From Methylocystis sp. (lineage in GTDB: Bacteria > Pseudomonadota > Alphaproteobacteria > Rhizobiales > Beijerinckiaceae), in contig PERY01000005.1 of the NCBI GenBank assembly GCA_002929055.1, positions 1-64,000 of the forward strand: 64,000 bases of DNA, given 5' to 3'. The position numbers were made by a program, and so were the translations under genes. Shown here in pieces: positions 56,617 to 64,000 of the stretch. The notes beneath the pieces were generated by a model. It was given only the letters and a program-made list of their open reading frames with translations. It made no database searches and was not told the DNA's origin. Numbering within the stretch: the stretch's first letter is position 1; the number at the start of each line of letters is the position of its first letter.

Positions 56617-56693
56617 GGCTCCGTAGCTCAGCTGGATAGAGCAACTGCCTTCGAAGCAGTGGGTCGCAGGTTCGAATCCTGCCGGGGTCGCCA
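56617..56693 (+). tRNA. tRNA-Arg (anticodon UCG)
   Basis: A 77-nt cloverleaf: acceptor GGCTCCG with CGGGGTC, encoded CCA, anticodon stem ACTGC/GCAGT around loop CTTCGAA with TCG at 34-36. It is nearly identical to the tRNA-Arg(UCU) 76 bp upstream. Confidence 0.96.
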
Positions 56694-56712
56694 CCGCGAC
56701 GCTGATAAGGAA

Positions 56713-57522
56713 ATGGAAGCGGGAAAGATGCGGCTCATGCGTCCTTATCTGGCAAGCGTCTTTGCCCTCCTTTCCCTTGTCGCAGCACTTGCGCCGACGC
56801 GGAGCGAAGCGGAAGGTCTTCTCGACTTTCTTTTCGGGCCCGATGAGCCCGCCCAGCATCAGGCGGCTCCCCAGCGCGCGCCGCGCGACAGCGCCGCCGG
56901 CCGGCGGGCCAGAAAGGCCGTCGGCGACGTCCGTTTCGCTCCCAAGCGCGAAGGCGGGGGTGGCGGAGGAGGCGGGGGCACGGCCATGTCGACCGATCCC
57001 GCGACCGGCGGTTTCTGCGTGCGCACCTGCGACGGCTATTTCTTCCCGCTGATCAAATCGACGAGCGCGTCGCGCCAGCAGTCCTGCGAACTCGCCTGTC
57101 CCTCGGCGCCGATGGAAATCTACGACGGCTCGACCATCGAGTCCGCGCGCAATGCGAAAGGCCAGCGCTATTCGTCCCTGCCGGTCGCCTTCGCCTTCCG
57201 CGACAGGGCGACGAGCAAATGCGCCTGCAATGATCCGCAATCCTCGCAGGCGTTCTTCGAACGCACGGCGCGAACCGACCCGACCCTTCGCTCCGGCGAC
57301 GTCGTGGTCGAAGACGCGGGCGCATTCGTCTACAGCGGCGCCAATCTCGTGCCCGTGAGCCAGGCGTCCTTCATGTCGTCCAGCCTGCGAGACCGTCTGC
57401 GCGCGATGCTTCGCAGAAGCAATGTCGCGAGACCGCATGCGGCGGGAGCGAACCCCGACGCCTCCCGCGATCCCGAAGTCGAATTGAGCAAGGCCGACCG
57501 CACGGGCAGCACGACGCGCTGA
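56713..57522 (+). CDS. DUF2865 exported protein
   Basis: A 269-residue protein with a signal peptide (about 8-32), then a basic Ala/Arg-rich region and a Gly tract (about 80-90). The cysteine-rich DUF2865 part (about 95-180) contains VRTCDGYFFPL, CELACPSAPMEIYDG and CACNDPQ, likely disulfide-bonded in the periplasm. Family function is unknown. ATG 56713 is chosen; ATG 56728 is also possible. Directly after tRNA-Arg. Confidence 0.85.
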   Translation: MEAGKMRLMRPYLASVFALLSLVAALAPTRSEAEGLLDFLFGPDEPAQHQAAPQRAPRDSAAGRRARKAVGDVRFAPKREGGGGGGGGGTAMSTDPATGGFCVRTCDGYFFPLIKSTSASRQQSCELACPSAPMEIYDGSTIESARNAKGQRYSSLPVAFAFRDRATSKCACNDPQSSQAFFERTARTDPTLRSGDVVVEDAGAFVYSGANLVPVSQASFMSSSLRDRLRAMLRRSNVARPHAAGANPDASRDPEVELSKADRTGSTTR

Positions 57523-57583
57523 ATGGCGCTCGTAACATTCGCGTTTCGACAGCCCTCTGACGACTATCTCGCCAAGCAGTTTT

Positions 57584-57601
57584 GTGACAATTTTGTGACA
57601 A
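57584..57601 (-). promoter_or_regulatory. Pho box (minus orientation) upstream of the pit operon
   Basis: On the minus strand the site reads TTGTCAC-AAAA-TTGTCAC: two seven-base repeats with a four-base spacer, the exact geometry of the PhoB box. It lies 37-54 bp before the DUF47 start, in reverse orientation relative to the operon. A promoter-overlapping Pho box suits phosphate-starvation repression, which is known for the orfA-pit operon of Sinorhizobium. Confidence 0.8.
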
Positions 57602-57637
57602 TTCAGCGAGTCGATTCGGGCCGGGGAGAGAGCGCTT

Positions 57638-58282
57638 ATGTTGTCTTGGTTTCAGGCGCTCATGCCGAAAGAGGAGCGGTTCTTCGACCTCTTCGAGCGC
57701 CACGCTGAAACGCTTGTGGGCGGGGCCGTAGCGCTGCGGCAGCTTCTCGAGGGCGGGGACGGCGTCGTCGCGGCGGCGCAGGAAATCCGCCGGCAGGAGC
57801 ACGCGGCCGACGACGTCACGCGCGACGTCCTGCTAGCCGTCCGCCGGACCTTCATCACGCCGTTCGACCGCAGCGACATTCGCGATCTGATCACCGCGAT
57901 GGACGACACGATAGACCAGATGCACCAGACGGCGAAGGCCACGCAGCTTTACGAGACCCGGGAATTCGAGCCTTCCATGCGGCGCATCGGCGACATCATC
58001 GTGCAGTCCGCGGAACTCACGCGCACCGCGATCCCGCTGCTGCGTCTCATGCGCCAGAACGCCGGCAAGCTCAGCTCTTTCAGCGAGGACATCACTCGCA
58101 TCGAGGACGAGGCGGACGCGATTCACGATCAGGGACTCAAGGATCTGTTCCGCGCGCACCGGCACAGCGATCCGATGGCCTTTGTGGTCGGCGCGGAGAT
58201 TTACGGCCACCTTGAAAAAGTCGTCGACGGTTTCGAGGACGTCGCCACTCGGGTGACGGGCATCGTCATCGAGCACAGCTAA
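57638..58282 (+). CDS. DUF47 PhoU-like Pit accessory protein
   Basis: A 214-residue all-helical protein of the TIGR00153/DUF47 family, with FFDLFERHAE, RRTFITPFDRSDIRDLITAMDDTIDQMH (in parts) and ARTEDEADAIH-like IEDEADAIHDQGL. It is the orfA partner normally encoded directly before pit, and is thought to modulate the low-affinity phosphate transporter. Ten bases separate it from pit. Confidence 0.93.
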   Translation: MLSWFQALMPKEERFFDLFERHAETLVGGAVALRQLLEGGDGVVAAAQEIRRQEHAADDVTRDVLLAVRRTFITPFDRSDIRDLITAMDDTIDQMHQTAKATQLYETREFEPSMRRIGDIIVQSAELTRTAIPLLRLMRQNAGKLSSFSEDITRIEDEADAIHDQGLKDLFRAHRHSDPMAFVVGAEIYGHLEKVVDGFEDVATRVTGIVIEHS

Positions 58283-58292
58283 AGGGACGCGC

Positions 58293-59291
58293 ATGGCCGA
58301 CGTCCCGTATCTCCTCTGGGGTCTGATCGCGGTCGCGCTGGTCTTCGACCTCCTCAACGGCCTGCACGATGCGGCCAACTCCATCGCCACCATTGTCTCG
58401 ACGCGCGTGTTGCGGCCGCAATATGCCGTCTTCTGGGCGGCGTTCTTCAACTTCGTGGCCTTCCTCTTCTTCGGCCTCCACGTCGCGCAGACGGTCGGGA
58501 CCGGCATCGTCTCTCCACAGATCATCGACGACAGGGTCATCTTCGGCGCGCTGATGGGGGCCATTTCCTGGAACCTGATCACCTGGGGCCTCGGCATTCC
58601 CTCATCGAGTTCCCATGCGCTCGTGGGCGGCCTCGTAGGCGCAGGCGTGGCGAAAGCCGGCTTGGGCGCAATCGTCTGGAGCGGCCTGACGAAAACCGGC
58701 TCCGCGATCGTCCTGTCGCCGGCGCTTGGCTTCATCCTCGCTCTGTTGCTCGTGCTCGCGGTCTCGTGGATTTTCGTGCGCAGCACGCCGGTCGCGGTGG
58801 ATGCGCTGTTTCGTTACCTGCAATTCGTTTCTGCTTCGCTTTACTCGCTCGGCCACGGCGGCAATGATGCGCAAAAGACGATGGGCATCATAGCGGTGCT
58901 GCTTTACTCGCACGGCGCCTACGACGGTGAATTCTACGTCCCGTTCTGGGTGGTTCTGACCTGCCAGACGGCGATGGGCCTCGGCACGCTGTTCGGCGGC
59001 TGGCGAATCGTGCACACAATGGGCTCGAAGATAACGCGGCTGACGCCCATGCAGGGCTTCTGCGCGGAGACAGGGGGCGCGATCACGCTCTTTCTTGCGA
59101 CGGGCTTCGGCATTCCCGTCTCCACGACGCACACCATCACCGGCGCCATCGTCGGGGTAGGCGCGGCGCGGCGCGTGTCCGCCGTGCGCTGGAATATCGC
59201 CAAGGACATCGTCGTCGCCTGGATCATCACCATGCCGATGTCGGGTTTCATCGCCGCGGCCTTCTACGCCCTAGCGAGCGCCTTCGCATGA
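58293..59291 (+). CDS. pit: Low-affinity inorganic phosphate transporter (Pit family)
   Basis: A 332-residue integral membrane protein with about ten hydrophobic segments. Both Pit signature repeats are visible: GLHDAANSIATIVSTR in the first half and GGNDAQKTMG in the second, plus GIPSSSSHALVGGL and GIPVSTTHTITGAI. It moves phosphate with protons or metal complexes. In the orfA-pit-Nudix unit under a Pho box. Confidence 0.95.
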   Translation: MADVPYLLWGLIAVALVFDLLNGLHDAANSIATIVSTRVLRPQYAVFWAAFFNFVAFLFFGLHVAQTVGTGIVSPQIIDDRVIFGALMGAISWNLITWGLGIPSSSSHALVGGLVGAGVAKAGLGAIVWSGLTKTGSAIVLSPALGFILALLLVLAVSWIFVRSTPVAVDALFRYLQFVSASLYSLGHGGNDAQKTMGIIAVLLYSHGAYDGEFYVPFWVVLTCQTAMGLGTLFGGWRIVHTMGSKITRLTPMQGFCAETGGAITLFLATGFGIPVSTTHTITGAIVGVGAARRVSAVRWNIAKDIVVAWIITMPMSGFIAAAFYALASAFA

Positions 59292-59761
59292 AGGCGGAGA
59301 AGAAAGTGCTCAAGGCCAGGAAAAGGAGCGACCGGCCGAATTCGCCGCGCGCGCAATACGGCGCCCTGCCTTGGCGCATGGGCGAAGACGGGCGGGTGCA
59401 AATCCTTCTCGCTACGTCGCGCGACACCAAACGCTGGGTGATCCCCAAGGGCTGGCCGATGAAGGGCCGCAAACCGCATATCGTCGCCGCGATAGAGGCG
59501 CAGCAGGAAGCCGGGCTGCATGGCAAGATCGAGAAGACGAAGCTGGGCGACTACGACTACGAGAAGCGTTTGAAGGGAGACGCTTCTGTCACCTGCCGTG
59601 TCGAGGTCTTCGCGCTGCGCGTCGAGTCGCAGCGCAAGAAATGGCCCGAGAAAAGCCAGCGCGTGACCTATTGGTTTCCTTACGCCGCCGCCGCGGATCA
59701 GGTGGACGAGCCGCAGTTGCGCGGTATCATTCTGGCGTTCGGCGCGGTTCAGGAAGGCTAG
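59288..59761 (+). CDS. Nudix-fold protein with degenerate Nudix box
   Basis: A 157-residue protein like the diphosphoinositol-polyphosphate/diadenosine-polyphosphate branch, with WVIPKGWPMKGRKPH and the region AAIEAQQEAGLHG. Against the family box GX5EX7REUXEEXGU, the early Glu is Arg, the RE arginine is Ile, and the EE pair is QE. One glutamate remains, so catalysis is doubtful. It overlaps pit by four bases (ATGA) and ends on the convergent metC. Confidence 0.75.
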   Translation: MKAEKKVLKARKRSDRPNSPRAQYGALPWRMGEDGRVQILLATSRDTKRWVIPKGWPMKGRKPHIVAAIEAQQEAGLHGKIEKTKLGDYDYEKRLKGDASVTCRVEVFALRVESQRKKWPEKSQRVTYWFPYAAAADQVDEPQLRGIILAFGAVQEG

Positions 59762-60939
59762 GGCCTCAGCCGCGCGAGACCTGCGGCGAGATCGTCCTTC
59801 AGGTCTTCGACGTCCTCGATCCCGATAGAGAAGCGGACCGCCGGCCCCTCCGGCGTCCAGCGCGTCGCTGTGCGGTAGGGCGCGCAATCGAAGGGCAGGG
59901 CGAGGCTCTCATAGCCGCCCCAGGAAAAGCCGATCCCGAAGAGTTCCAGAGCCTCGACAAAGGCGCTGACCGCCTCTTTCGAAACCGGCTTCAGGATGAT
60001 CGAGAAGACCCCCGACGAACCGTAGAAATCGCGCTTCCAGATGTCGTGGCCGGGATTGTCGGGCAGGGCGGGGTGCAGTACGCGCGCGACTTCCGGCCGC
60101 TCCGTCAGCCAGCGCGCAAGCTCCAGCGCGGCGCGCTCCTGCTCGCGCAGGCGCAGCGCCATCGTCCGCATGCCGCGCAGCGCCAGAGACGCGTCGTCCG
60201 GGCTGGCGCCGATGGCGAAAAGGTTGAAGGTGTGGCGCAGCCGCTTCGCCCAACCGGCGTTCGCCGAGACGAGGCCCAGAAGAATGTCGGAATGGCCGGA
60301 GAGATATTTCGTGCCGGCCTCGATCGCGAGATCGCAGCCATGCGCATGCGGCGGAAACAGCAGCGGGGTCGCCCATGTGTTGTCGATGACGACGCAAACG
60401 CCTTTTTCATGGGAGGCGGCGGCGATGGCCGGCACGTCCTGCACCTCCATGCTCTGCGAGCCGGGCGACTCGACAAGCACGGCGGTCGTCTCCTCACGGA
60501 TCAGCGCGGACACTCCGGCGCCGATCAGCGGGTCGTAATATTGCGTCGTCACGCCGAAGCGCTTGAGAAAGCCGTCGCAGAAACTGCGCGTCGGGCCATA
60601 GGCCGAATCGGTCACGAGCAGATGGGCGCCGGCCCTGGCGACGGTGAGCAGCGCCAGCGCGATGGCGGCGAGGCCGGAGGGAACCAGCACAGTGTCGTCG
60701 GCCCCGGCGATCTCGCTCCAGGCCGTCTCCAGCGCCCGCGTCGTCGGCGTGCCCTTGGTGCCGTAGGTGTAGGGCTGGTTCAGCCCCTCGAGATCCGCCA
60801 CCGTGGGGAAGAGCACGGTCGAACCGCGATAGACTGGCGGATTGACAAAGCCGAAGTGCTCGAAGGGCGCGCGCCCTGCCTGCGTGACGAGTGTCGCCAT
60901 ACGCTTTTTTCGCCGCTTTTCGTCTTTATCGCTCGTCAT
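59758..60939 (-). CDS. metC: Cystathionine beta-lyase
   Basis: A 393-residue Cys/Met-metabolism PLP enzyme, cleaving cystathionine to homocysteine in methionine synthesis. Motifs are YGTKGTPTTRALE near residue 60, VIDNTWATP, and the PLP lysine in IEAGTKYLSGHSD. Other members of the family (gamma-lyase, gamma-synthase) cannot be excluded by sequence alone. ATG 60939 is preferred over an upstream start. Stop overlaps the convergent Nudix gene. Confidence 0.88.
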   Translation of the reverse strand: MTSDKDEKRRKKRMATLVTQAGRAPFEHFGFVNPPVYRGSTVLFPTVADLEGLNQPYTYGTKGTPTTRALETAWSEIAGADDTVLVPSGLAAIALALLTVARAGAHLLVTDSAYGPTRSFCDGFLKRFGVTTQYYDPLIGAGVSALIREETTAVLVESPGSQSMEVQDVPAIAAASHEKGVCVVIDNTWATPLLFPPHAHGCDLAIEAGTKYLSGHSDILLGLVSANAGWAKRLRHTFNLFAIGASPDDASLALRGMRTMALRLREQERAALELARWLTERPEVARVLHPALPDNPGHDIWKRDFYGSSGVFSIILKPVSKEAVSAFVEALELFGIGFSWGGYESLALPFDCAPYRTATRWTPEGPAVRFSIGIEDVEDLKDDLAAGLARLRP

Positions 60940-61022
60940 TGTCGTTCCTGCGTTAGGGCGTCCGCGCTTGCGCCTGTGCGGGGCGACCCTAATATAGCCG
61001 TCGTTCAAATCCGAGCCCGTCC

Positions 61023-62057
61023 ATGATCGCCCGACGCCTTTGTCTCGCCGTCGCATTCGCGGTCCTCTTTGCGCTGGGCCCGGGGACTGACGCCCGAGCC
61101 CAGACCGAGGCCGGTGCGACTCTCGGGCAGATACTCAGGCGCGGATATCTTTCCTGCGGCGTCAGCGAGCAGGCGGGGCTGGCGCAGAGCGTCGAGGGCG
61201 CGTGGCGCGGCTTCGAGGTCGACTTCTGCCGGGCGGTCGCGAGCGCCATATTCGACGACCCCGGCAAGGTGCGTTTCCTCGGCATGAGCGGGAAGGAGCG
61301 CGTCTCGGCGCTCCAGTCGGGTTGGGTCGATCTTTTGACCAGCGCTGCGCCCTGGACGCAGTCGCGCGACAGCGGTCAGCGCGTCATCTATGCAGGCGTC
61401 TCACTCTATGACGGGCAGGCTTTCCTCGTGCGCCGCCAGAGAAGCTTCGCCTCGGCGCAAGATCTCGCGGATGTCTCGGTCTGCGTGCAACAGGGCACGT
61501 CCTATGAGCTGGAGCTCGCGGATTTCTTCCACGGGCGCAAGACCGCTTACGAGGCCAAGCCCTTTGCGACCTTCGAGGAGGCGGCCGCGGCCTATGACTC
61601 GGGCCAGTGCGACGCGCTGACGGCCGACGCCACCGCGCTCCATGCAGCCCGCGCAAAACTGGCTGGGCCGAAAGATCACGACGTGTTGCCCGACTTCCTC
61701 TCCAAGGCGCCTCGCGGGCCTGTGGTGCGCCAGGGCGACGACCAGTGGCTCGCGATCGTCCGCTGGACTCTCTTTGCGATGATCAACGCCGAGGAGTTGC
61801 AGGTTACTGCGGCGAACGCCGACGCCGCGCTCAAATCGGAAGATCCCAGAATCCGCTACCTCCTTGGCGTCGAGGGCGACCGCGGGGCGGGGCTCGCGCT
61901 GCCGGGCGACTGGCCCTACCGAATCGTCAAGCATGTCGGCAATTATGCGGATGTCTTCGAGCGCAATCTGGGGCAAGCTTCGCCATTGGGAATGGAGCGT
62001 CGTTCGAACGCTCTGTGGGGCAAGGGCGGGCTGATGTATGCGCCGTCGGTCAGATGA
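61023..62057 (+). CDS. Orphan amino-acid ABC substrate-binding protein (AapJ-like)
   Basis: A 344-residue periplasmic protein with a signal peptide ending ARAQT. It shows TLGQILRRGYLSCGVS, GFEVDFCRAVASAIF and LTSAAPWTQSRDSG, typical of the general L-amino acid binding protein AapJ. No permease or ATPase genes follow, so it is an orphan that must use components encoded elsewhere, or has another role. It overlaps the DUF817 gene by 20 bp. Confidence 0.86.
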   Translation: MIARRLCLAVAFAVLFALGPGTDARAQTEAGATLGQILRRGYLSCGVSEQAGLAQSVEGAWRGFEVDFCRAVASAIFDDPGKVRFLGMSGKERVSALQSGWVDLLTSAAPWTQSRDSGQRVIYAGVSLYDGQAFLVRRQRSFASAQDLADVSVCVQQGTSYELELADFFHGRKTAYEAKPFATFEEAAAAYDSGQCDALTADATALHAARAKLAGPKDHDVLPDFLSKAPRGPVVRQGDDQWLAIVRWTLFAMINAEELQVTAANADAALKSEDPRIRYLLGVEGDRGAGLALPGDWPYRIVKHVGNYADVFERNLGQASPLGMERRSNALWGKGGLMYAPSVR

Positions 62058-63000
62058 GCGGGGCCTGAGGGAAAAGAGCGCGGCCGAACTCTGGCCGCCG
62101 CTGCGCCGCTTCGTGGAGATCGAAGCCGGCATCGGCCGATGGGCGACCAGAGGCGGCAAGGCGCGCCGTTTCCTTTACGAATTCGCCCGCTTCGGGATCA
62201 AGCAGGCTTGGGCCTGCCTCTTTGGCGGGATCATGGTCTTTCTGGTGCTCGCGACGCGCCTTTTCTACCCCGCCCATGCGCAGCTACCGCGCTATGACTT
62301 TCTCTTCCTCGCCGCGCTTGGCGTGCAGGCGGCGCTTATCCTCCTGCGTTTCGAGTCGCTCAAGGAGGCTGGCGTCATTTTTCTCTTTCACGTCGTTGGC
62401 ACGGTTATGGAGCTGTTCAAGACCGCGCAGGGCTCGTGGGTCTACCCGGAAGCGGCTTTTTTCCGCATCGGCGGCGTGCCGCTCTTCACCGGCTTCATGT
62501 ACGCCTGCGTCGGCAGCTATATGATGCGCGCCTGGGCGCTTTTCGATTTCCGCTTCACGCATCATCCGCCGCTCTGGCAGGTCGGCGCGCTCGCGGCTGC
62601 GATCTACGTGAATTTCTTCGCGCACCACTATGTCCCGGACGCGCGGCTGCTGCTCTTTGCCGCGAGCGGAGCGCTCTTCTGGCGCACGACGATCTATTAC
62701 CGCATCCACCATAGCTGGCGTACGATGCCGCTCCTGCTCGCGGCCTTTCTAGCTTCCTGCTTCATCTGGATCGCGGAGAATGTCGCGACCTACAGCCATG
62801 TCTGGCTCTATCCCGACCAGATCGCGGCATGGAAGCCCGTGGGGCTCGCCAAGCTTGGCTCATGGTTCCTGCTTCAGATCGTCAGCTATGCGCTCGTGGC
62901 GCTCGCCTGCAAGCCGCAGCCCCCCGACGACGCGCCGATCCTGGAATCGCGCGCGCGGCACGACGACCGGCTGACCTACAGGTCGCGCGTCTCAGGCTAG
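62038..63000 (+). CDS. DUF817 membrane protein
   Basis: A 320-residue integral membrane protein with about eight hydrophobic segments (from about 55). Characteristic blocks are FGIKQAWACLFGG, PLFTGFMYACVGSY, AHHYVPDARLLL and WIAENVATYSHVW. DUF817 is a conserved bacterial family of unknown function. Starts inside the preceding gene; overlaps the convergent DUF2478 gene end by nine bases. Confidence 0.88.
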   Translation: MRRRSDERGLREKSAAELWPPLRRFVEIEAGIGRWATRGGKARRFLYEFARFGIKQAWACLFGGIMVFLVLATRLFYPAHAQLPRYDFLFLAALGVQAALILLRFESLKEAGVIFLFHVVGTVMELFKTAQGSWVYPEAAFFRIGGVPLFTGFMYACVGSYMMRAWALFDFRFTHHPPLWQVGALAAAIYVNFFAHHYVPDARLLLFAASGALFWRTTIYYRIHHSWRTMPLLLAAFLASCFIWIAENVATYSHVWLYPDQIAAWKPVGLAKLGSWFLLQIVSYALVALACKPQPPDDAPILESRARHDDRLTYRSRVSG

Positions 63001-63522
63001 GAGCTTGGCGCGCGCCCACCAATCCGTCAGCGCTTCGAGAGACGGCGCAACGTCCTCGGCGAGCGGACCCGCGAAGACGCTCCATTCCTCGCGGAAATGC
63101 GGCGAAACCGCCGCCACCACCGGAATGCGCGCCGTCATGGCGGCCCGGAAGGCGTCGCAGAGGCCGCCGCGCTCCGCCTCCTGCTTGGAGAATTTGCTGA
63201 CGACGATGAGATCGGCGCCCGAACGCGCCGCGCGCTCTACCGCGGCGCAGGCCATTGCGAGTTCGCCCGCGTCGAGATTGCAGGCGACGGAGCCTGGACC
63301 AAGGTCTTGAGAAATGAGGAACTCGGCCTCGGACGTCAGGTCGCGCAGAAATATCCGCGAGCGTCCCGAAGAATCGGCCCCGCGCATCTGGGTCACGCCG
63401 GCGACCCGCGCGCCCCGCTGCGCCAGCTCATGCGCGAAACTGCGCATCAGCGTCTGGACATTAGCGCTGTCCTGAGCCGGAAGCGCGGCGATCGGCGTCG
63501 GCGGAAAGCGATGTGTTTCCAT
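62992..63522 (-). CDS. DUF2478 protein
   Basis: A 176-residue protein of the DUF2478 family, which has a nucleotide-binding-like fold and is often encoded near molybdate or nitrogenase genes. It shows LISQDLGPGSVACNLDAGELA and the LIVVSKFSKQEAERGGL block. ATG 63522 is chosen over an upstream in-frame start. The only other molybdenum link in the window is mog at 20453. Confidence 0.82.
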   Translation of the reverse strand: METHRFPPTPIAALPAQDSANVQTLMRSFAHELAQRGARVAGVTQMRGADSSGRSRIFLRDLTSEAEFLISQDLGPGSVACNLDAGELAMACAAVERAARSGADLIVVSKFSKQEAERGGLCDAFRAAMTARIPVVAAVSPHFREEWSVFAGPLAEDVAPSLEALTDWWARAKLLA

Positions 63523-63664
63523 GTGTATTCTCGCGGAGTTCGTTTTTCCTCGCGCCCGTCGCGGGGCTTGGCTATTCTTCAAAGGCGCTCTCGCGCCCGC
63601 CACTTGTTTTGCAGGCTGCGAACCCGATTTTATATAGCGTTACGGACAAGCGACGTGAACAGCA

Positions 63665-64000
63665 GTGGGCGATGACCTGAAGAAGGCGCCGGCTCCGCGC
63701 CCGACACAAAACAGCGCGATCGACGCCTTTCTCGACAAGGCGCGCAGCGTCGCCGAGCCGCGCGCGGCCCGCGGCCGGCTGATCTTTGCGCTGGACGCGA
63801 CGTTGAGCCGCCAGCCAACATGGGATCTGGCGCAATCCATACAGGGCGAGATGTTCCGAACGACCGCCGCGCAGGGCGGGCTCGATGTTCAGCTCGTGTA
63901 TTTTCGGGGCTTCGGAGAATGCCGCGCCTCCCGCTTCGTGTCCCAGGGACAGGGGCTCGGCGCGCTCATGGCGAAGATTTCCTGTCGCGGCGGGCAGACG
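63665..64000 (+). CDS. VWA domain-containing protein, truncated by the window end
   Basis: The first 112 residues of a protein beginning VGDDLKKAPAP, with LIFALDATLSRQPTWDLAQ and VQLVYFRGFGECRASRFV. This matches a group of alphaproteobacterial proteins with a von Willebrand A-type (MIDAS) domain. The start is a GTG at 63665. The 3' part lies beyond the window. A TATATAG about 35 bases upstream could be a -10 element. Confidence 0.8.
   Translation, partial: MGDDLKKAPAPRPTQNSAIDAFLDKARSVAEPRAARGRLIFALDATLSRQPTWDLAQSIQGEMFRTTAAQGGLDVQLVYFRGFGECRASRFVSQGQGLGALMAKISCRGGQT

Overview
This 64 kb window is ordinary chromosomal sequence from a GC-rich (roughly 65 percent) alphaproteobacterium, most probably a member of the Hyphomicrobiales (Rhizobiales). 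The evidence is a pyruvate dehydrogenase E1-beta with a fused lipoyl domain, an orfA-pit phosphate operon, a NDUFS4-type complex I subunit, a petPR-like MarR/OmpR/histidine-kinase operon divergent from ilvE, and a metG-tatD-MBL block. Two FadL-like porins and a class III aminotransferase resembling HpnO (hopanoid amination) would fit a methylotroph or methanotroph such as Methylocystis or Methylosinus, but no methane- or methanol-oxidation gene is present, so the genus is a guess. No insertion sequence, prophage, integrase, CRISPR array or rRNA operon was seen.

Layout. 0-8.3 kb: Nudix hydrolase, a tiny TonB-plug-like exported protein, a metallophosphoesterase, a DUF1499 protein, then the pyruvate dehydrogenase genes (pdhA, a small winged-helix gene, pdhB, a tiny ORF, pdhC) and an ApbC/Mrp Fe-S carrier. 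8.3-15.7 kb: FadL-like porin, a TusA-DsrE2 sulfur-transfer pair, an alpha/beta hydrolase, a methyltransferase, a P-type cation ATPase and a small cysteine-containing exported protein. 15.8-23.3 kb: TPP riboswitch-thiC, glutaminase, RlpA, mog, dapB, gpmA, alkB. 23.3-33.5 kb: second FadL paralog, an orphan M41-like peptidase, cytochrome c, a TonB siderophore receptor, cysG, a serine hydrolase and a LuxR regulator. 33.5-45.1 kb: hemDC, an MFS transporter, an acetoacetate-decarboxylase-like protein, metG with two extra small exported genes before tatD-MBL-chagasin, a cold shock gene, a BioC-like methyltransferase and an L,D-transpeptidase. 45.5-55.8 kb: ybjN-proC, a TetR regulator, the MarR/response regulator/kinase operon, ilvE, two Gly/Tyr-rich exported proteins, the HpnO-like aminotransferase, a double cold-shock-domain protein and a DUF192 protein. 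55.9-64 kb: three tRNAs around the NDUFS4 gene, a DUF2865 protein, a Pho-box-controlled orfA-pit-Nudix operon, metC, an orphan amino-acid-binding protein, DUF817, DUF2478 and a truncated VWA-domain gene.

Most of the window is housekeeping. The unusual parts are local. The pyruvate dehydrogenase operon carries its only lipoyl domain on E1-beta, its E2 has none, and it contains a translationally coupled Mrr-N-like winged-helix gene. An AT-rich exported gene has been inserted after metG. There is a free-standing M41 peptidase domain and a free-standing TonB plug remnant. Two adjacent tRNA-Arg genes differ at only five positions, one of them in the anticodon. Three regulatory elements are readable directly: a reverse-oriented Pho box, a 23-bp inverted repeat at the marR/ilvE divergent promoter, and duplicated Shine-Dalgarno elements downstream of the TPP riboswitch.
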